64,000 nt of DNA. It comes from Piromyces finnis. Taxonomy: Eukaryota > Neocallimastigomycota > Neocallimastigomycetes > Neocallimastigales > Neocallimastigaceae. The stretch lies in the NCBI GenBank assembly GCA_002104945.1, contig MCFH01000030.1, forward strand, positions 1 to 64,000, written 5' to 3'. Positions 49,199 to 63,943 of the stretch are shown piece by piece; the first letter of the stretch is position 1, and every line of letters begins with the position of its first letter. The notes below the pieces were generated by a model. The model was given only the letters and a program-made list of their open reading frames with translations. It was not told the origin of the DNA and searched no databases. A program made the translations under genes and the position numbers.

Positions 49199-51774
49199 TC
49201 ATTGAACTCATATCATTCATGCTTATATTATTCATATTAGAATTGCTACTTCTTCTTTGATATGGATCATTATAACTTTGGTTTGGCACTGTTTGATTAT
49301 TATTTAAATAGCCTGATTTATTATTATTAAAATTATTATAATTGCCATTATTATTATTATTGTTGTTGTTGTTGTTATTATTATTATTATTACCATTATT
49401 ATAATAATGATAGTTCATATTTTGGTTTTGGTATGAATTATTAAAACTATTATAATTTCCATTATTATTTGATATGTTTTGGTAACGATCATAATTTTCA
49501 TTCAAAATTTCATTATTTTTATTCATCATTCCATTATTACTATTATTGTTGTTATTGTTGTTATTGTTGTTATTGTACATATAATTATTATTATTATTAC
49601 TACCATTATTATTATTGTTATAATGCATATTACTATAGTTGTTTGACTTTTGTTCCTCTTGGTAATGATATTCATTATTATCTTGTTGATCACATTGATT
49701 TGGAGTTGAAAGAATATCATTTATACCTATTGAAGTTCTATTTTTTGGATCACCTGAATTTAAACGTTTTCCAGCACCTCTCTTATCTATATAACTATTT
49801 GAAGCCATCTCTTTATTCTTATTAATTCTTCTATGACGATGTCTAATAAATTCACCATTAATAAAACTTTCCAAAAAATCTTCATGAATCGTCCAAAAAC
49901 AACTTTTGGAGTGTGTAGTAGAAGTTGCAGGAGAATGTGGAAGTTTAACAAAACATTTTTGTAAAGACAAATTGTGTCTTATAGAATTTTGCCAGCGTTG
50001 ATCAGTACGATCGAAGGTTGGATAATGTTCTACAATCCAATCACAAATAGTACTGAGTTGAGCCTTTTGATTTGGACTTGACATAATTGCTTGACCAATT
50101 AAAGAGGCATAAGTAGGTCTATTTTTCCTATGAGGAGAGTTAACATTATTAATATCATATGGTTTACTGTTAGCATTAATGAATTTAGAAACAGTTGGAG
50201 TAAATGTTGAAGGAGTATTTTGCTTAGAAGTAGTAGGTGTATCAAAACTTATTTGTTTACTATTGTTAAATTGAGGTGAACCATTATTAGGAGATGGGAT
50301 TTGATGATTATTATAAGAATTGTTATTAGAATGGACTGGGGTGTTATGAATTGAACTAGGAGGAGTATTCACCAACTTATTTTTCTTTATTGTAAAATTC
50401 GCCATATTATTTTTGAAAGCTGTGTTACTGTTATTATTGTTGTTGTCATCATTATAATTATAATAAGTTGGTGATGGATTTTGGTATCTATAATCCTTAT
50501 TATTTGGAGTAGACATAGAATCTATTAAAAATAATGTGAAAATAATATAAAAATTAAAAAAGAAAATTAGTTATAATAATTACTCATTTTATTTCATTTA
50601 TTTCATTCTATTTTTTTTTAAATATAAAAAATGAATAAACTCAATAGTAACTTATTTTCTTAAAAATAAGAAATTATTATATTTATTTTCTCAATCTCTC
50701 TATATATATCCATTTGTAAATTAATAAGTAAATTCAAATACATACTGTTCATGTCTTTAGAATCATTAAGGTTATACATAGGTGAAGAATATTGCATATT
50801 ATCAGGATATTTCTTCATATTAGCATTGTTTGAATAAGGAGACATATTTTGAGGTAAAATATTACCATTATTATTATTATTTTGATTCATTTTATTATTA
50901 TCATTATTACTATTGTTGTTATACATTTGATTATTATTTTGATAGTTGTATTCTTGTTTTATAAACACATTTGACATTTCATTATTTATCATATTATTAT
51001 TAGACCTATCATTGTTGAGCATACTGTTTTTATTTAACGTATTATTTTGTCTATTGTTATTTTCTTGGTTTGAATATTGCATATTATCATTATTATTGAC
51101 GTTATTCTTGTTATTATAATAATAATTATTATTCATTCCTTGCATAAAATATTGGCTTTTATTTTCTTGATATATGCCATTGGGTGATTGGTCATTCCTA
51201 TTATTATTAATACTATTGTTTTGAGCAATGTTATTCATGCTATTCATATTCATTTTATTTTCCTCTTTTTTACTATTTTTTATATCAGTTGATAATGGAA
51301 GACAAGCGTAAGATATGGTTGCTAAAGCATCCAATGGATTTGATTGCTTAAACTAATCAAAAATAAATTGATATTATAATTTTAATAAAAAAAAATTTAT
51401 ATTTTAATTATTAGTAAATTTATATTTATTGAATAGAAAAAATAATAATCTTATTTTCTCATTAATATTTAATTTTTACTAAAAAAAAAAAAATCTAATT
51501 CAACTTCTGGTTTTTTTTTAAAAAAAAAAAAAAAGAAATAAAAGAAAAAGTATAAAGTAAAAAAAAAGTTAATAGAATTAAAAATTTTTTTTAAAATATT
51601 TTTGTCATCCTTCTTTTTCCACACGCTTACATTACGTAATTTTGTATTACATTAAAAATTAATAGAAATAAACTTTTTCATAAAAATATTAAAGTTTTAA
51701 CTTTTTACCTCTTCATCATGAATTTTTGACCAATCCACATCTACTTTGATGTTATTTGTTACACAGAAAGACAT
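48186..51774 (-). CDS. Forkhead (FOX) transcription factor, three exons
   Basis: Exons 51709-51774, 50746-51352 and 48186-50521 join in phase through GT-AG introns to give about 1002 residues. The start ATG at 51774 opens MSFCVTNNIKVDVDWSKI. The forkhead DNA-binding domain is at about residues 359-461 (DNA about 50120-49812). It has RPTYASLIGQAI, then helix 3 with WQNSIRHNLSLQKCF, and a wing with SCFWTI. This is the signature of the sequence-specific winged helix. Most of the rest is asparagine-rich low complexity with glutamine, serine and threonine, typical of AT-biased genomes. The N-terminal DWSKIHDEEFKQSNPLDALATISYACLPLS may be a conserved interaction segment. Which FOX subclass it belongs to cannot be told by eye. 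Confidence 0.92.
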
Positions 51775-54596
51775 TTTAAAGTAATTAAAGCTTAATTAAA
51801 TAAAAAAAGGTTAGAAATAAACAAATTAGGAAATTATTAAAAATTTTAATTTCTATTATTATTAATAAATAAAAAAATAAACATTAATAAAATAAAAGGG
51901 AAAAACTATAAAATATTAAATTAATAATATTTATATAGTTATATAGTTGTATGAATAGAATCTTCATAAATAATAAATAAATAAAATTTTGATTCAAATT
52001 AAATGATAAATGAAATATAAATAAAACATCATAATAATTATTCATTTTATATATTGTACTCTCTATTACTTTCTAATAATCTAACTTTCTTTCGCATAAC
52101 AATAATTTTTGTTATATATGTTTATTTCTTAATTTAACAAAATCAATGTTTTTTTTTTTTTGAAATTTCTCATTGAATAGCCAACAATAGTTATATTTTT
52201 ATAAACTAATTTTTATCTGTCATCTTTTTTCACTTGCTTATTTTTTAATATTTCTATTTCTATTTTTAATTAAATTTAAAATCCATTTAATTTAAATAAA
52301 TAATAAATGTTTGAGAATATATTCGATCATACAGTAATAAATTAATCAAATGAATATAAATAAGCTTTGGTTGTGTATATTAACAGTATATTCATAATAT
52401 ATTAGAATGTTTATCATTATTATTGTTTGTTTATATTATTTATATTTATATTACTATTGTATTACTTTTTGATGTTTTTTAATAGCTTACTAAATTGGTG
52501 ATATTTATATTAAATATAAATATACATATATTGCAATATTATTCATTTATATATTCATGTTTATAATGTTTCTTTCAATAATGGGACTATAATATATTCA
52601 CAATTCAGTTTTTATATATTTTGTTTATAAATAAATTTTTGTATGTTCAAAATTGTTAATTGTAATATATTATAAATATATCAATTGATTATAAATAATA
52701 CATGAATATATAAGGTAATAATACTTTATAATGAATATTATTTATTTTCAATTCCATATATTTATATTATATTATAATTTATGTTTCTATTGAATTTTAT
52801 TTATAATGAGTTGTATTATCATTTTTATTATTGTTGATGATTACACATTAAATATTTATTAATTAAATTTTTTTGTCTATTTCATTGAATTAATTCTTCA
52901 TAAATTAATTAATTAAAAATGAAGAAGTCACAACAAGGTAAAATTATATGAAAAGATTGAAGGTTACTTGTTGAATTGTTATATAATTGATCTTTACTAG
53001 AAAGTATTTTAATTTAATTTAAGAAAGAGTACATTGTTCATTTTAAGGAAGTACATAAAATTGAAACTAAAAATAAATTAATAACTTATCCTTATACATT
53101 ACCTTTTAATAATTAAATAGACATATGCTTGTAAAAAAAAATATATTTTTTTTAAACTATAAAATAAATAATTATTAATTTTTTAAAAAAAAAATAATTA
53201 GTATTAGTCTAAACTTATGAGTAAATACAATTTAAATTATTTTATCATGTTTCTTTTTCTCATTTATAATGGTTAAATTTGTTAAATTTTTTATTGTGTT
53301 TTTTTTTAAATATTAAATACTAATGAATATATTACTGGTATTCTTGATTTTAGTATTTTTGGGTTGTATTAGTGTATTATCATTCATACAATTAAGTTTA
53401 TAATTATTTCATGTTGAATAAAATAAATATGATTTGATTACTATTCTATTAAATACTGAAATTGATGATTTTTAATTATATAAAATGTTTCTTTATATCT
53501 TTATATTGATAACAATATGATATAATCTATTTAATATTATAATTTTCCTTCTTACTAATTGAATAAAAATTAAAATTACTTTCATACTGAAAAAAAATGT
53601 TGTTGATTCTAAATATTATTAATATTATAGACTTATTATTCATTACTAATATTATTTAAAATGTTACTGTTGATAACTTATTCCATTATAATAAATACAT
53701 TTTTAATAATAAATATATTAAATAATTACTTTGATTTAAATGGTATATAATATATCTTCTTTTTAAGGATGTAAAAAGAATAATCACTTTTATAAGCAAG
53801 AAAATAGATAAATTTTATACTTTTATAATAAATAAAAAATTGTAATATATTATACAAAATAAAAGATAATAATTTTTATATTGAAAAAAAAATAAAAAGT
53901 AAATTCTCTTTGAAGTTGTAAAACAAAAAAAAAAATTACAAAAAAAAATTTTTTTTAATGCAACTATTAATATTTTTAATTAATTAAAAAAAAATTTTTT
54001 TAACTATAATTAAAGTATAATTGTATATAAATAAAGTTAAATTTATATAAAAAATGAATAGAAATGCTGGAAGGATCGTATCGAAAAAGTCTAAATAATA
54101 GGATTAAACATAAAAAAAAAAGTAATACTAGTATTAATAATAGTTATAATAAAAGAAAATTATAGTTTTATCATATTAATAAAATTATAATGAATAGAAT
54201 TAGGACAAAATAAAAATAAAGTTCATCGATACGAAAAAAGTGAATTTTATTTTGATAAATTAATATTAAAAGAGAAATGATAAAAAAATTAGACCATAAA
54301 AAAAAAGTAAAATGCATTTAATACATGATCAATTAATCAATAATTTTGATTTAAATATGATTAATATTACAATAATATAAAATAATATCATAATTTTGGA
54401 TAATAAAAAAATAAAAAAAAAGGTTATAATATTATTACATTTCATTTATTTTTAAAATCATATAACTCAATGTTTCTTTGCTTTTTATTTATTTACCTTT
54501 AATAATTCACTGATATTCTCATGTATTACCATATTTTTTTAATAAACCCTTAATTTTAGATTTTTGTTTTTTTTTTTTATGTTTTGTTTTTTTGTA

Positions 54597-54598
<2 letters not shown>

Positions 54599-54644
<46 letters not shown>

Positions 54645-54680
54645 TTCATTTATTTATTTATTTATTTATTTATTTATTTT
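54599..54680 (+). repeat. (ATT)n/(TTTA)n microsatellite
   Basis: An ATT run passing into a TTTA run with one interruption. Confidence 0.85.
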
Positions 54681-57600
54681 AATTTATTTTATTTTATTAA
54701 TTTAGTTATTAATTTTTTATTTAATGAATGAAAATGTTTATTTAATAAATGCTTTATCTATTCACTAAAATAAATATATACTATTATAGAAAAAGGGTAG
54801 AATAATTATCATCAAAAATTAAATTTCTATAAAAGCCAAAAATTAATTTTCATCTACCATTCATTTCATCGTTACAAAAAATATGTAATAATAGTAATAG
54901 TTTTTATATTAGTAACATTATATAATAATAGTAATTATTTATTTTATTTAAAATGTAACATAATAAGTTTAATATTTTGACTTAAATATATTACTTTATC
55001 ATATATTAATATATAGAATTAGTTTATTTTAATAAATAAATGAAATTAATTAAAAAAACTTTAAATATTTTTTCTTAGTGATAAATTCATTGAATAATAC
55101 ACTATATACTTTTTTATAAAAAAAAATACAATAAAATTGAAATGAATTAGAATGAATGAACCATTATATTATTATATTATATTATTATATTATTTAATTA
55201 AATTTTTATTTATTTTTATTAATGATTGAATAAATTAAAAAACCATAAAGAAAAAATATATAAATTAATTTCTTTTATATAATTATATTATGAGTAGTAT
55301 ATTGTGTAATGTATTACATTAATAAATATATTATGATATATACTAAATATATAATATATGAATATAAATTTTATTTTATTTTTTTTTGTTATTTTGGTTT
55401 GGTTTAATTCATACTATTTTATGGTATAAAAAAGAAAAGTTTTTTAACAAAACATCTTTATGTAAATAAAATGTTGGTGTATTTACTGGTAAGATTAATA
55501 TTTCTTATTCTTAAAGCATATGATGATAACATTTAATATTTTATTGTATTTCTGTTAAATTACTCATTATGTGAAATGATATAAAATGATATATTCTACA
55601 AATATTTCATCTCTTCTACTATTATAATTGAAGTGAATAAATATTAATACATACATAAACCTTTTCTGATACAAAGAATAATTAATAAAATAATATTATA
55701 ATATTATATATAATAGATTTATTTCATAAAACAATAGAAAAAACCTGCAATTGATATTACACTTTTTCCTAATACTTCTTTTATTAATACTTATTAATAT
55801 CCATTTTTTAACCTATTGATTTAATTGTTCTTAATAGGTATTACTTGCAAAAAGATATTATTGAACAGGAATAATATTTTCTATGAATGACCTATTCTAT
55901 TAACGGAAAAATATAAATTTAACTTTAATGATTTATTTTTCTATCATGTAATACAAGGAAAGTAATTTCAATAATCAATAATATTATAATTAAAAAATAA
56001 TGTTACACTAAGTATTTTTAATTCTAAAATGGTACAATTTTGTTATTGTTATATTACTCTATATTATATCTTTATCAATTTTTAATAAGGTTATTCTTTA
56101 TGTTAAAATAAAATTAGATTATCTTAATTCTGATAATTATTGAGTAGTTGTAATTCCTTTTATTACTAGGATGATAATTATACCTCAAATAATAATATAT
56201 ATTTTAATCTTATATAATTATTTATTTTATTATTTTTATTAATAACAATAATTTTTGATGTATATTATATTGTAATTTAATATATTTGTGTAATGTTAAA
56301 TAAATTAAATCTTAAAAAATAAATTATCAAATACAATAATAATTATATTAAATAGCATTTATATTCAATAATATATTTATTATGAGAATAATTTAGACAT
56401 TTTTATTCATATGAAAAATAAAAAAAAAAAAGGTTTGATGAATTTAAACTTTATTTTATAATATAATAAATATTATCTAGTATTGTAAGGTCGATTGGTA
56501 AAATAAATTTTGATAAATGGGATGATTTAATATAAATACATATATTATCTATTGATTGATAATAAAACAATTTTTTAAGTTTTATTTTATTTTACTTTTT
56601 TAATGTAACTCTATGTTAATAAACTTTATTAATTATAAATATGAATAAGTTAAAATGTATTATAAATACTATAATAATATATTATTTGTTTTTTTTATTA
56701 CTATATAGTATGACAAACTATTGTTTTACCTTTAAATTATTGGTTAAAAATAATTTACAAGATAGATAATATATTAGAGTTTAATCTATTTTTTTCTATA
56801 TTTTGTTTTTTTTTTGTTGTTGTTGTTTTTCTATTTTTTTTTTTTGGTATTGTTTTTGTTTTGTTTTATTTTGCTTTTTTTCAAATTATAATAAATCAAT
56901 ATATAAATTAATAAATTTATCAATATTTTTTTAACAAATAAAATATTAATGGTAAATATACTATAATATATACATAATTAAATCCAATATATTAAGTTAT
57001 TAGTAATAATATTTACTACAAAAAAATTATAAAATATTTATAATGTATTTGATAAAAAATATTAACTATATTATAAAGTAAAGTAAAACACTCATATACT
57101 CTAAAAAGAATATTAAAATGAATAAAATAAAAAGAGATTAATAGACATTAGTTACATTTTGATATATAATTATTCTCAACAAAAAAAAATAATAAAAAAA
57201 TTAAAACAAAATATTAATAAAAAATAATATAAATATATTGAATAAAGAAAGTAAATTTTTTTTCAAGAATTATTTCAGCTAAGTATTTGGTATATATTAA
57301 AATAATGAACTTGGTAAGAAAATTAAAATTAATACATTCAATAAATAATAATAAAATACTTTATCAACATATCGTAAATTCATATTATTTAAGAGAAATG
57401 ATTTTAAAATAATAAATTTCTTGTTTACATTTAGATTCTATCATCACGTTTATCTTATTTTTGTTTAATATGTATATCGTAATTATTATAAACAATTTTG
57501 TTTTGTATCCTTACCGCTAATTTTGTATTACCATAAAAAATAAACAATCCTAAAAAAAAATTAATTATTTTTACCTCCTATTTTTTATAAGCATTAAAAA

Positions 57601-58172
57601 AATATAATGTAAATTATAAATTGATCAAGTTTATGATAAAACAATAAAACTGAAAACAAAATAATAATAGATTGAATAATATTAAAAACAATTTTTTTTT
57701 AATGCATATTATTTCAAAAGTTATTTCGAAAAAAAAAATATATATAAATAAAGTACTAAAATATATATATAAATAGGGTATTAAATAATTAATTAGTTGA
57801 TTGGTTGAAATAATGGCAAAAAAAATATATTTTGGTTGGTTTCATTTTTCTTATATAAAGTACCAATAGCTATTATTATAAACAATAAAAATAATATTAT
57901 TTATGTCAATTTTTGTTAAGCAACTTTATTTCAAAAAAAAAATTCTGTTTAAATTCTTTTTATATGTAATATATTATAATTATAATAATATATTACAATA
58001 TATACTTATATATTCAAGGTTTTGTGTAATAATAAGAAAAAAATTATTTTAATTTAAAGATAATTAATTAGTAAATTTAATTTATTATCCTCCTTACTTA
58101 TTGTTAATTAAACTTTAATTTTTAATTATACTAAATTAGTTAAATGAAAATATTCTACTTTTTGAAATCAAA

Positions 58173-58344
<172 letters not shown>

Positions 58345-60726
58345 TTTAAATTATGATAAAAAAATGAGTAATGTTAACAAAAAAAATTTACATTATTAAT
58401 ATTATTGGTAGTAATTGATAATTTTATTTTGTTATTTTTTATATTATCATATATTAATATACATTATGTAATTCTAAAGAATGATATATATATTATTAAA
58501 TAGAATAAAAAAATAATAGTAAGATTCGAGTACATATTTATCGAGTGAAATAGTAAAACTAATGATATTATATTAATTATATAGTTGATTTTTATAATAA
58601 AAAAATTTTTTTTTTCTTCTATATTTTTAGTTGACTAGTAAAAAATAACTTTATTTTTTATTTTTTTTTTTATATAAACAAATAAGGTTTTTAAAAATAC
58701 TCGTAATACAAAAAATTACATCCAATAAAATAACAAAAAAAAATCAGTTATTCATTTTACAATTATCATGTTATAAAGTCCAAAATTTTTCGATACATTT
58801 TTCATTATTAAATTTATATTTTTTTTAACTCCGACTTTACTAGAAATACATAAAATTATAATATTATCATTTCTGTTTGATTAATAAATAGCATTACAAA
58901 AACGCCAACATTATATAATTTTTATAATTACTATTAATGATATTATTAATTTTTTAAAAAACTAGAATTTAATTTTAAATTATTATTAATAGAAAATACA
59001 TATATTCCATAATTATTTCAATAGTTTATCGTTTGCTTGTTTTTTATTCAAATCTTAAATTGAACATATTATAAAAATTATTTATCATTTTAATTCATTA
59101 CTTTCTAATTATCAATAAAACTACTGTTGTACAAATCTTAATTGTTGATTTTTTTTAAAGTATCTGTTATTTATTTATTGTTAAATACTTTAATAAATAG
59201 TATTACTTTATCAATATTAAGAATTGGAAATTATATATATATATATATTTTTTTATGAAACCCAATTATTATATATTAAACCAAAAATAGTATTTTTCTT
59301 TTTTTTTTTTTTTAAACTTTAGTTAAACACATAACAATAAGTTCTATAATATTCCTTTTTAGTATTAATCATTCTTAAAAGTATATTGACCTAACATTTT
59401 AGTAAACATATACATTATTAAAATAAACCAAAATATATTATAATTAAGATACATTATATTATTATATTATGTTATTATTTGTAAAAGTTTTTTCTTTTTT
59501 TTAATATTATATATTTAAATAATGTTATCTTTTATATCAGTAAAAATAAACTTTATTTCATATAAATTTTAATAAAAAAAAATTATTAAAATAAAATTTT
59601 TTTTGTTAAAAAAAAATGAGTAATTTTTTCCATTCTATATATAGTATATACAAATGCATTTATTTTTTATTGGTATTTTTTATTTGGTACTAATAACTTT
59701 AATAATATTAAAATTATTAAATACATTAAAGAGTTATTTTTTGTTCATAAAAGCCATGTATTTTCAATAAATAAAGGGTTAGAAATAAAATTATAGGAAA
59801 TAATAACATTTAAAATAAAAAGACATCCTATTTATAAATATTATAAATTAAAAAATGGATAATATATTCAACTATATTTATTTTATATTTTAGTTATAAA
59901 TAATAGGTAATATTATTTAAAAAGAAAAAGAAATAAGAAATTTCATAATTCTATATGGTTAGAACTTTAAAATTGAAAAAAAAAAATATATAATATATAT
60001 AATATCTTTTTTAATTTATCTATTTAAAAATTAAATAGCAACAATTATTGTTTTTAGTTTTAAAATAAAAAGAAAAAATGCGTGTATATTTATAAATCTA
60101 AGTTTTCTTTTATTTCAATTACATCTGTTAAAACAAAAACAAAAACAAAAACAAAAAAAAAAACATTTTTTATTTCAAAGTTGCACTATTCCAAATCACT
60201 TTAAAATATATATATTTTTTTATTTCAATCATTTAAGAAAATTATTTTTTTATAGTCTTTTTTCATTTTTTAATTTGTTTGGTTCTTAATTTTTATTAAA
60301 ATGTTTCAAAAAATGCTTTATTATAAAAGTTTCCTTTTTTAAACAACCTTTTTTTTTACCAAAAGTGGTAAAAACTAAAATTAATAAAATAAAAAAGAAG
60401 TATAATATATTATGAACAAAATTATATATAAAATTGAAAGACAACTTTCTTTAAAAAATGTTGATTAATAGACAATTGATTATTTTTTTATTATTTTTAA
60501 TGTTTTATTCAATTATATTTATGTACAACAAAATTCATTTGAGCCAATCATATAAATAGCTAATTAATTTAATATTATAAGTTATAATATGATATTAGTT
60601 TAGATGGAAATAATAACAGCTAATATAAGCAATAAAAATTATTGTATGGCTAAATTATACCACAAAATATAGTAAATTATAAATTGAAATTAAAAATATC
60701 TATTGTAAAAGTTTTATTTGATAAAT

Positions 60727-62986
60727 ATGCCAAAAGATACCACAAATAATATAAAATTAATATTTTCTGATGATTTTAAGCAGGATGCATTTAAAATAAT
60801 AGAATTAACAAAAGAATTAGCTGATGAACTAGAAGAAAATAAAGAAAATACCAAGTAATGAAAAAAAAAAGAAAATTGCTTTTCATTTTAAATTTATATT
60901 CCATTTATGACAATTTACCAATTTATGATTAATTTTATTTTATATTATAATATTTAATTTATTCGTTTTTTTTCCAGGATGGTATTTAGAGGTCTTCCAG
61001 ATGATGAAGCAGTATTTTGTACTAATAATAAAACATATCAAATAAAACATGTTCAAACCACAAATATGATGCTTCTTTTGTATCCAGAACAAGTCAAAGA
61101 ACAGGATGACTCAATGGACATTAATAATAGTACTTCCAATAAATACTTTTTTTATAGCATCAAAGATAATATCTCTTCCTATTATGAACTTATTAAAATT
61201 TCACCAAGAATTAAGAAACTTCATATGATATTATCTGATACTAAATATCATGGTCCTGATGAAGAAGACCGTTTTGACAGGCAAAAGGTATATATATAAT
61301 TATTGTTTTTTTATTATAAATAAAAAAAATAAGGAAGAATAAAATTGAAAAAATATTTTTAAGGATGAAAAAAAAAAAAAAATTAAAAGAAAGTAATTCT
61401 CTATTTTGTAATTTTTTAAAATTTCAATTTTATTTTTTAAATTATAATTTTATCTATTTTGTGAATTTATATACAACACTATTCATCATTTTATTCTGTA
61501 TTATTATAAACATATCTTTTATTAATATTTTCTTTTTTTTTTTATTTCAAAGGTACATTTTTATACTTTAGACGATATTCTTAATGAAATTCAGGCTAGT
61601 GAAGAAGAAATTTTAGAGGGTTTAAAAGAATATAATGCTATTAATATTAATGGTTTGTATTAAATAATAATAAATATAATTATATAAATATATCTATATC
61701 TATATGTATATTCTTCATATTTTTATTTTTATATATTTTCTCTTTCTTTTCTTTTTTTTCTTTTTCTTTTAATATCATTTAAAATATAATTTCAAACTTT
61801 AAAATATTAAATATTTAATTTAATACTTAATTTCAAATTTCATTAATATATGATTTTTTTTTTTTTTTTTTTTTTTTTCTTTTTCTTCCTCTTCTTCTGA
61901 TTTTTAGGTTATTGGAGAATTCTAGATTCCAATTATATTCAAATATTTTTAGAAACTTTATTAAATAACATCGTTATTTATGATCTATCATCAGAACATC
62001 TTCCTCTTAGAAAGATTACAGAACTTTCAATAGAATTTGATTTTCCGGATTTTGTAACTACTCATATTTTGGAAGTTTTTTCAGAAAAGGTGTTTAACGA
62101 AGAGCAAGGTAAAGATAAAAATAAAAATAGTAGATAAAAAAGAAGAGAATGAGAAAATGAAAACGAAAAATATACCTTTTATTTTAAAGATTAAATAATA
62201 TAGAAACTTTTTAATTTAGTAATTATATATATTTGTTATCTAATAAATTATTTTTTTATAGATACTTATTATACCCTTTCTAAGGAAAAAATCACAAAGT
62301 TCCTTGGAATTCAATTGTTAGCTTCTCATATGGTAAATATTTAGTAATAAGAGAGAATACATACTTAATATTATAATAATATAATATAAAATAATATAAT
62401 ATGATATTATATTTTATTTTTAAAAATAATTTAATTTATATATTGTGTGGGTATTAATATCAATAATTATATGTATCCTTTTTTTTTTTTTTTATTCTAT
62501 ATTCTATTATAGCCAAATCCATATGAATATAATGACTTTATGGCAAAATGGAAAGAAATTATTCCAGAAGATTACACTGCAGATATTGAACTCATTAAGG
62601 TAAATATAAGACATATAATTTTTTTTATTGTTATATAATACATATTAATAATATCTATCTTTTTTTTTTTTTTCTTTTCTTATTAATAATTTTATTATTA
62701 TATTTATACTCATTTAATATTTAATTAGGGTTTTTATATTGAGGAAGATGTAACTTTTCAAAATGATAAAAGATTATTGAAGTATTTCCCAATGACTGAA
62801 CTTTCCCATAATATTAAGCAACGTCTGGAGGAACTCTTTTATGCCAAACCAAAATGGAAGGATAGTAGTCTTCTTCCATACTTACAAGATATTGAGTCGA
62901 ATAAAAAGATAATTGATAGAGCTTTGATTAAATATGCAAGATCTTCTCGTGTCGGAAAACAAACTTATTATACCTCTAGATTTTAA
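60727..62986 (+). CDS. DCC1: Sister chromatid cohesion protein DCC1 (DSCC1 family), seven exons
   Basis: Exons by eye: 60727-60854, 60978-61287, 61554-61652, 61908-62108, 62262-62332, 62513-62599 and 62729-62986. The product is about 385 residues. DCC1 is a subunit of the Ctf18 alternative clamp loader, which acts on PCNA in cohesion. Family-typical segments are FRGLPDDEAVFCTNNKTY, YTLDDILNEIQASEEEIL, NGYWRILDSNY, and the C-terminal winged-helix part ending IDRALIKYARSSRVG. Introns are 71-266 bp, GT-AG with T-rich 3' ends, and phases agree. The exception is exon 2 to exon 3: exon 2 ends in phase 0, but the correct frame of exon 3 needs one base carried over. The boundary there is wrong, a small exon is missed, or a base is in error. 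Confidence 0.9.
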
Positions 62987-63607
62987 ATATGATAGTTGAA
63001 TAATTATAGAAATACAATAATATAATATGTTTCTTTTATATTACATAACTTTATTTAAAAACAAAAACAAAAATGGAATAGCAATAACAATAATATTTTT
63101 TATAAATAAAATAAAGAATACGATACCAATTTATTCTATAATTTAAAATTTATTTAAATATCAATATTTTAATATATTTTATTTTGCATTTTTTTTTTTT
63201 TTTTAATTTTTTTAAACATGATAATTTAACTCTAAATAAATAATAATAGTAATGTAAATCAATTATATATAAGAAATATAAGTACAATATATATATCTAA
63301 AAGTAAAGAAAATAATGCACTAAATACGCTTGTAATATTTTTTTTTCATTTTGAAATCCAAAAATTTTTTCGAAAATTATAAATATTCAATCTTTTATGT
63401 AGATTATATAAGTATTAACTTTATGAAAAAAGAGATTGAATATTGATAATAAATAAATGCATATTTATAATATATATGTATATATAAATAAAGAAAAAAA
63501 AATTAAAAAAAAAAGAAAAAGGATTTTATATTTTATATTATTATTTAATTTCAATATAGAAAAAAAAAAAACATATATATATATATTTTTCCATTTTAAT
63601 ATAATGA
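62987..63607. other. Convergent intergenic region
   Basis: Lies between the 3' ends of DCC1 (plus) and the IFT139-like gene (minus). AT-rich with homopolymers; nothing recognised. Confidence 0.6.
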
Positions 63608-63943
63608 TTATTTTTGTATTGGAATTTTAAGAGAATATCTAGCTTTATCTAATATTTCATTTTGGATTTTTGGATAATCTGGCCAGGCTTTCAATACTCT
63701 ATTACAAATGTTAATTGCATCTACAAATTTATTAGCCTTCATATAATTGAATGCTAATTTAAATCCAATAGATGGATTCGATTCTCTTACTAATTTCCAT
63801 GCATTTTCATAATGATATGCGGCATCTACATAAGAAGCTTCTTTTTCCATAATAAATCCCATATATTCCCAAGCTCTAAAACAAGATTTATTATAGGAGA
63901 GTACTTTTTTCAAAAGATCTGTTGCTAAATCAAATTTACCACC
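63608..63943 (-). CDS. Last exon of an IFT139/TTC21-type TPR protein (partial)
   Basis: The minus-strand exon is bounded upstream by a T-rich AG acceptor (63944-63945) and ends with a stop at 63608. It encodes about 111 residues with TPR-like helices. MGFIMEKEASYVDAAYHYENAWK, GFKLAFNYMKANKFVDAINIC and a DKARYSLK end closely resemble the C-terminus of TTC21A/B. That protein is IFT139 of the IFT-A complex, needed for retrograde transport in flagella. Earlier exons lie beyond the right edge. The gene supports a zoospore-forming fungus. Other TPR proteins are less likely given the matching C-terminal tail. Confidence 0.8.
   Translation of the reverse strand, partial: GGKFDLATDLLKKVLSYNKSCFRAWEYMGFIMEKEASYVDAAYHYENAWKLVRESNPSIGFKLAFNYMKANKFVDAINICNRVLKAWPDYPKIQNEILDKARYSLKIPIQK

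Noticed and set aside
48980-49825. Plus-strand tyrosine/cysteine or leucine-rich frames
   Set aside because: Shadows of asparagine codons in the forkhead gene.
61365-61571. 68-codon frame in DCC1 intron 2
   Set aside because: Poly-lysine then phenylalanine-rich translation of an AT-rich intron. Adding it as an exon does not repair the phase.
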